Program-made: the position numbers and the translations under genes
Notes under the pieces: generated by a model
Told to the model about the DNA's origin: nothing
Databases searched by the model: none
What the model saw: only the letters and a program-made list of their open reading frames with translations
Source: Planctomycetota bacterium
GTDB taxonomy: Bacteria; Planctomycetota; MHYJ01; JACQXL01; JACRIJ01
NCBI GenBank assembly: GCA_016220095.1
Contig: JACRIJ010000106.1
Location: 1-35,702, forward strand
DNA: 35,702 nucleotides
Direction: 5' to 3'
Shown: one piece after another, positions 35,082-35,702 of the stretch
Position numbering within the stretch: the stretch's first letter is position 1
Layout of the letters: the number at the start of each line of letters is the position of its first letter

Positions 35082-35400
35082 AGCAAAAAAACCTCCAAAA
35101 AATGAGTTTTAGCTTGAATAAAGCTACGATAAAAACATTAAATTGGGTTATATGCCCCATTTTACTGGGGCATTACACTCAATTTTCCTATCAATATAGT
35201 AGGGTTTATCCGAATTAGAGTATCTCTATCTGTTATATTAAGTTATTATTTTCGCAGTTATTTTGTTGCAACTCTATAGAGTAACAAGAGTTATAAAACG
35301 ACATCTTCATATAAATCCATCAGTCACGGTTTTCGCAACGTGTATCTAAATTTTATATACTTTGTTTATTGATTATATGTATGCAATATTCGTACCATAT
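35082..35400 (-). promoter_or_regulatory. Upstream region of the 14-heme cytochrome gene
   Basis: AT-rich leader of about 320 bp. A hairpin with an 8-bp stem (ATGCCCCA with TGGGGCAT) lies at 35152-35173, about 70 nt before the start; no T-run follows, so it is not a simple terminator. A perfect 12-bp palindrome ACTCTATAGAGT is at 35271-35282 and touches a possible -35 box TTGCAA (35266-35271) spaced 17 bp from TAATAA (35243-35248). That layout would suit a repressor or activator site. Promoter and operator are tentative. Confidence 0.35.
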
Positions 35401-35417
35401 ATATATTGAAATGCTTA

Positions 35418-35562
35418 AGAGTTGAGGGGGTTACGGAGTTGAGGGGTTACGGGGTTTGGGGGTTACGTGTAGGGGTGAACCTGTGTGTTCACCCTGTTGA
35501 AGAGTTTATGAGTTACGGGGTTAAAGGTATGGCGTAGGGGCGGATCTATAGTATTCGCCCTG
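35418..35562. repeat. GGGGTTACGG tract and two REP-like hairpins (copies C and D)
   Basis: From about 35418 there are several units of the GTTGAGGGGTTACGG kind, the complement of the TAACCCC tracts at 19420-19517 and 13155-13190. Two inverted copies of the 27-nt hairpin follow: 35470-35496 and 35535-35562. Their stems differ in sequence (GGGTGAAC/GTTCACCC against GGGCGGAT/ATTCGCCC), so pairing is kept while bases change. No gene. Confidence 0.7.
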
Positions 35563-35572
35563 TTATCACTCG

Positions 35573-35701
35573 GAGCATAATATACTTGGCATTCATAGCC
35601 AGCGCTAAGGTAGCCGCAACCTTTAGGTTGCGCTGTAATACTGGATTCTAAGCGCAGGCTAAAGCCTGCGGCTACCTTCAAATGTCAAGTATATTATGCT
35701 C
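35573..35701. repeat. Second MITE-like palindromic element, 129 bp, at the right edge
   Basis: Ends 35573-35593 and 35681-35701 are inverted repeats matching at 20 of 21 positions. Each arm holds its own hairpin (GCAACC-TTTA-GGTTGC-like at about 35617-35632 and GCAGGC-TAAA-GCCTGC-like at about 35653-35670), flanked by a GTAGCCGC/GCGGCTAC pair. The plan of terminal inverted repeats with a stem in each arm is the same as in 1426-1558, although the bases are unrelated. Confidence 0.8.
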
Positions 35702-35702
35702 T

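Noticed and set aside
1..35702. tRNA, rRNA or origin signals
   Set aside because: I saw no cloverleaf with CCA-type end, no ribosomal sequence and no cluster of DnaA boxes; a dedicated scan was not possible.

Overview
The window is from a Gram-negative, respiring bacterium: it has lipoprotein and twin-arginine signals, multiheme c-type cytochromes, and an aerobic chain built on alternative complex III (ACIII) rather than a bc1 complex. Nearly every gene is on the minus strand. Intergenic gaps are full of dispersed palindromic and tandem repeats, a style seen in uncultured lineages such as Omnitrophota, Elusimicrobiota, Planctomycetota and relatives. No ribosomal RNA or other marker gene is present, so I do not commit to a phylum.

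Layout. 1-1076: 5' part of a multi-PAS sensor gene running off the left edge, with a consensus promoter and a long leader. 1426-1558: a palindromic MITE-like element. 1743-7073: a giant secreted protein with about ten tandem fibronectin-III-like domains. 7347-10025: a xylulokinase gene enclosed by two long inverted repeat arms. 10044-11108: a xylose-isomerase-like TIM barrel, a plausible partner of the kinase. 11443-12855: the only clear plus-strand gene, an M24-fold protein with substituted metal ligands. 13191-15146: a class III adenylate cyclase with a TPR-like C-terminus.

29304 down to 15351 is a 14 kb respiratory cluster. In transcription order it is SCO copper chaperone, cytochrome oxidase I, III, IV, II (caa3 type with the YSHP signature of A2 oxidases), heme O synthase, a polytopic membrane protein with a C-terminal cytochrome c, then ActA, ActB, ActC, ActD, ActF, and finally a lipoprotein metallophosphoesterase whose start lies 2 nt after the actF stop. 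A separate actE cytochrome gene is missing; the membrane-anchored cytochrome fusion upstream of actA is the obvious candidate for that role. Quinol would be oxidised by ACIII and electrons passed to the caa3 oxidase, through heme domains that are largely tethered to the membrane. Repeat islands interrupt the cluster in three places where genes do not abut.

29381-31428 holds small housekeeping genes: NAD(P)HX epimerase, a stand-alone GGQ release-factor-like protein and pyroglutamyl peptidase. 31743-35081 encodes a 14-heme lipoprotein, probably for periplasmic or cell-surface electron transfer, with a strong terminator. The right edge is repeat DNA ending in a second MITE-like element.

The features most worth follow-up are the inverted-repeat-bounded xylulokinase, the cytochrome-fused membrane protein standing where ActE is expected, the retained N-terminal cysteine set of ActB, and the families of palindromic repeats.
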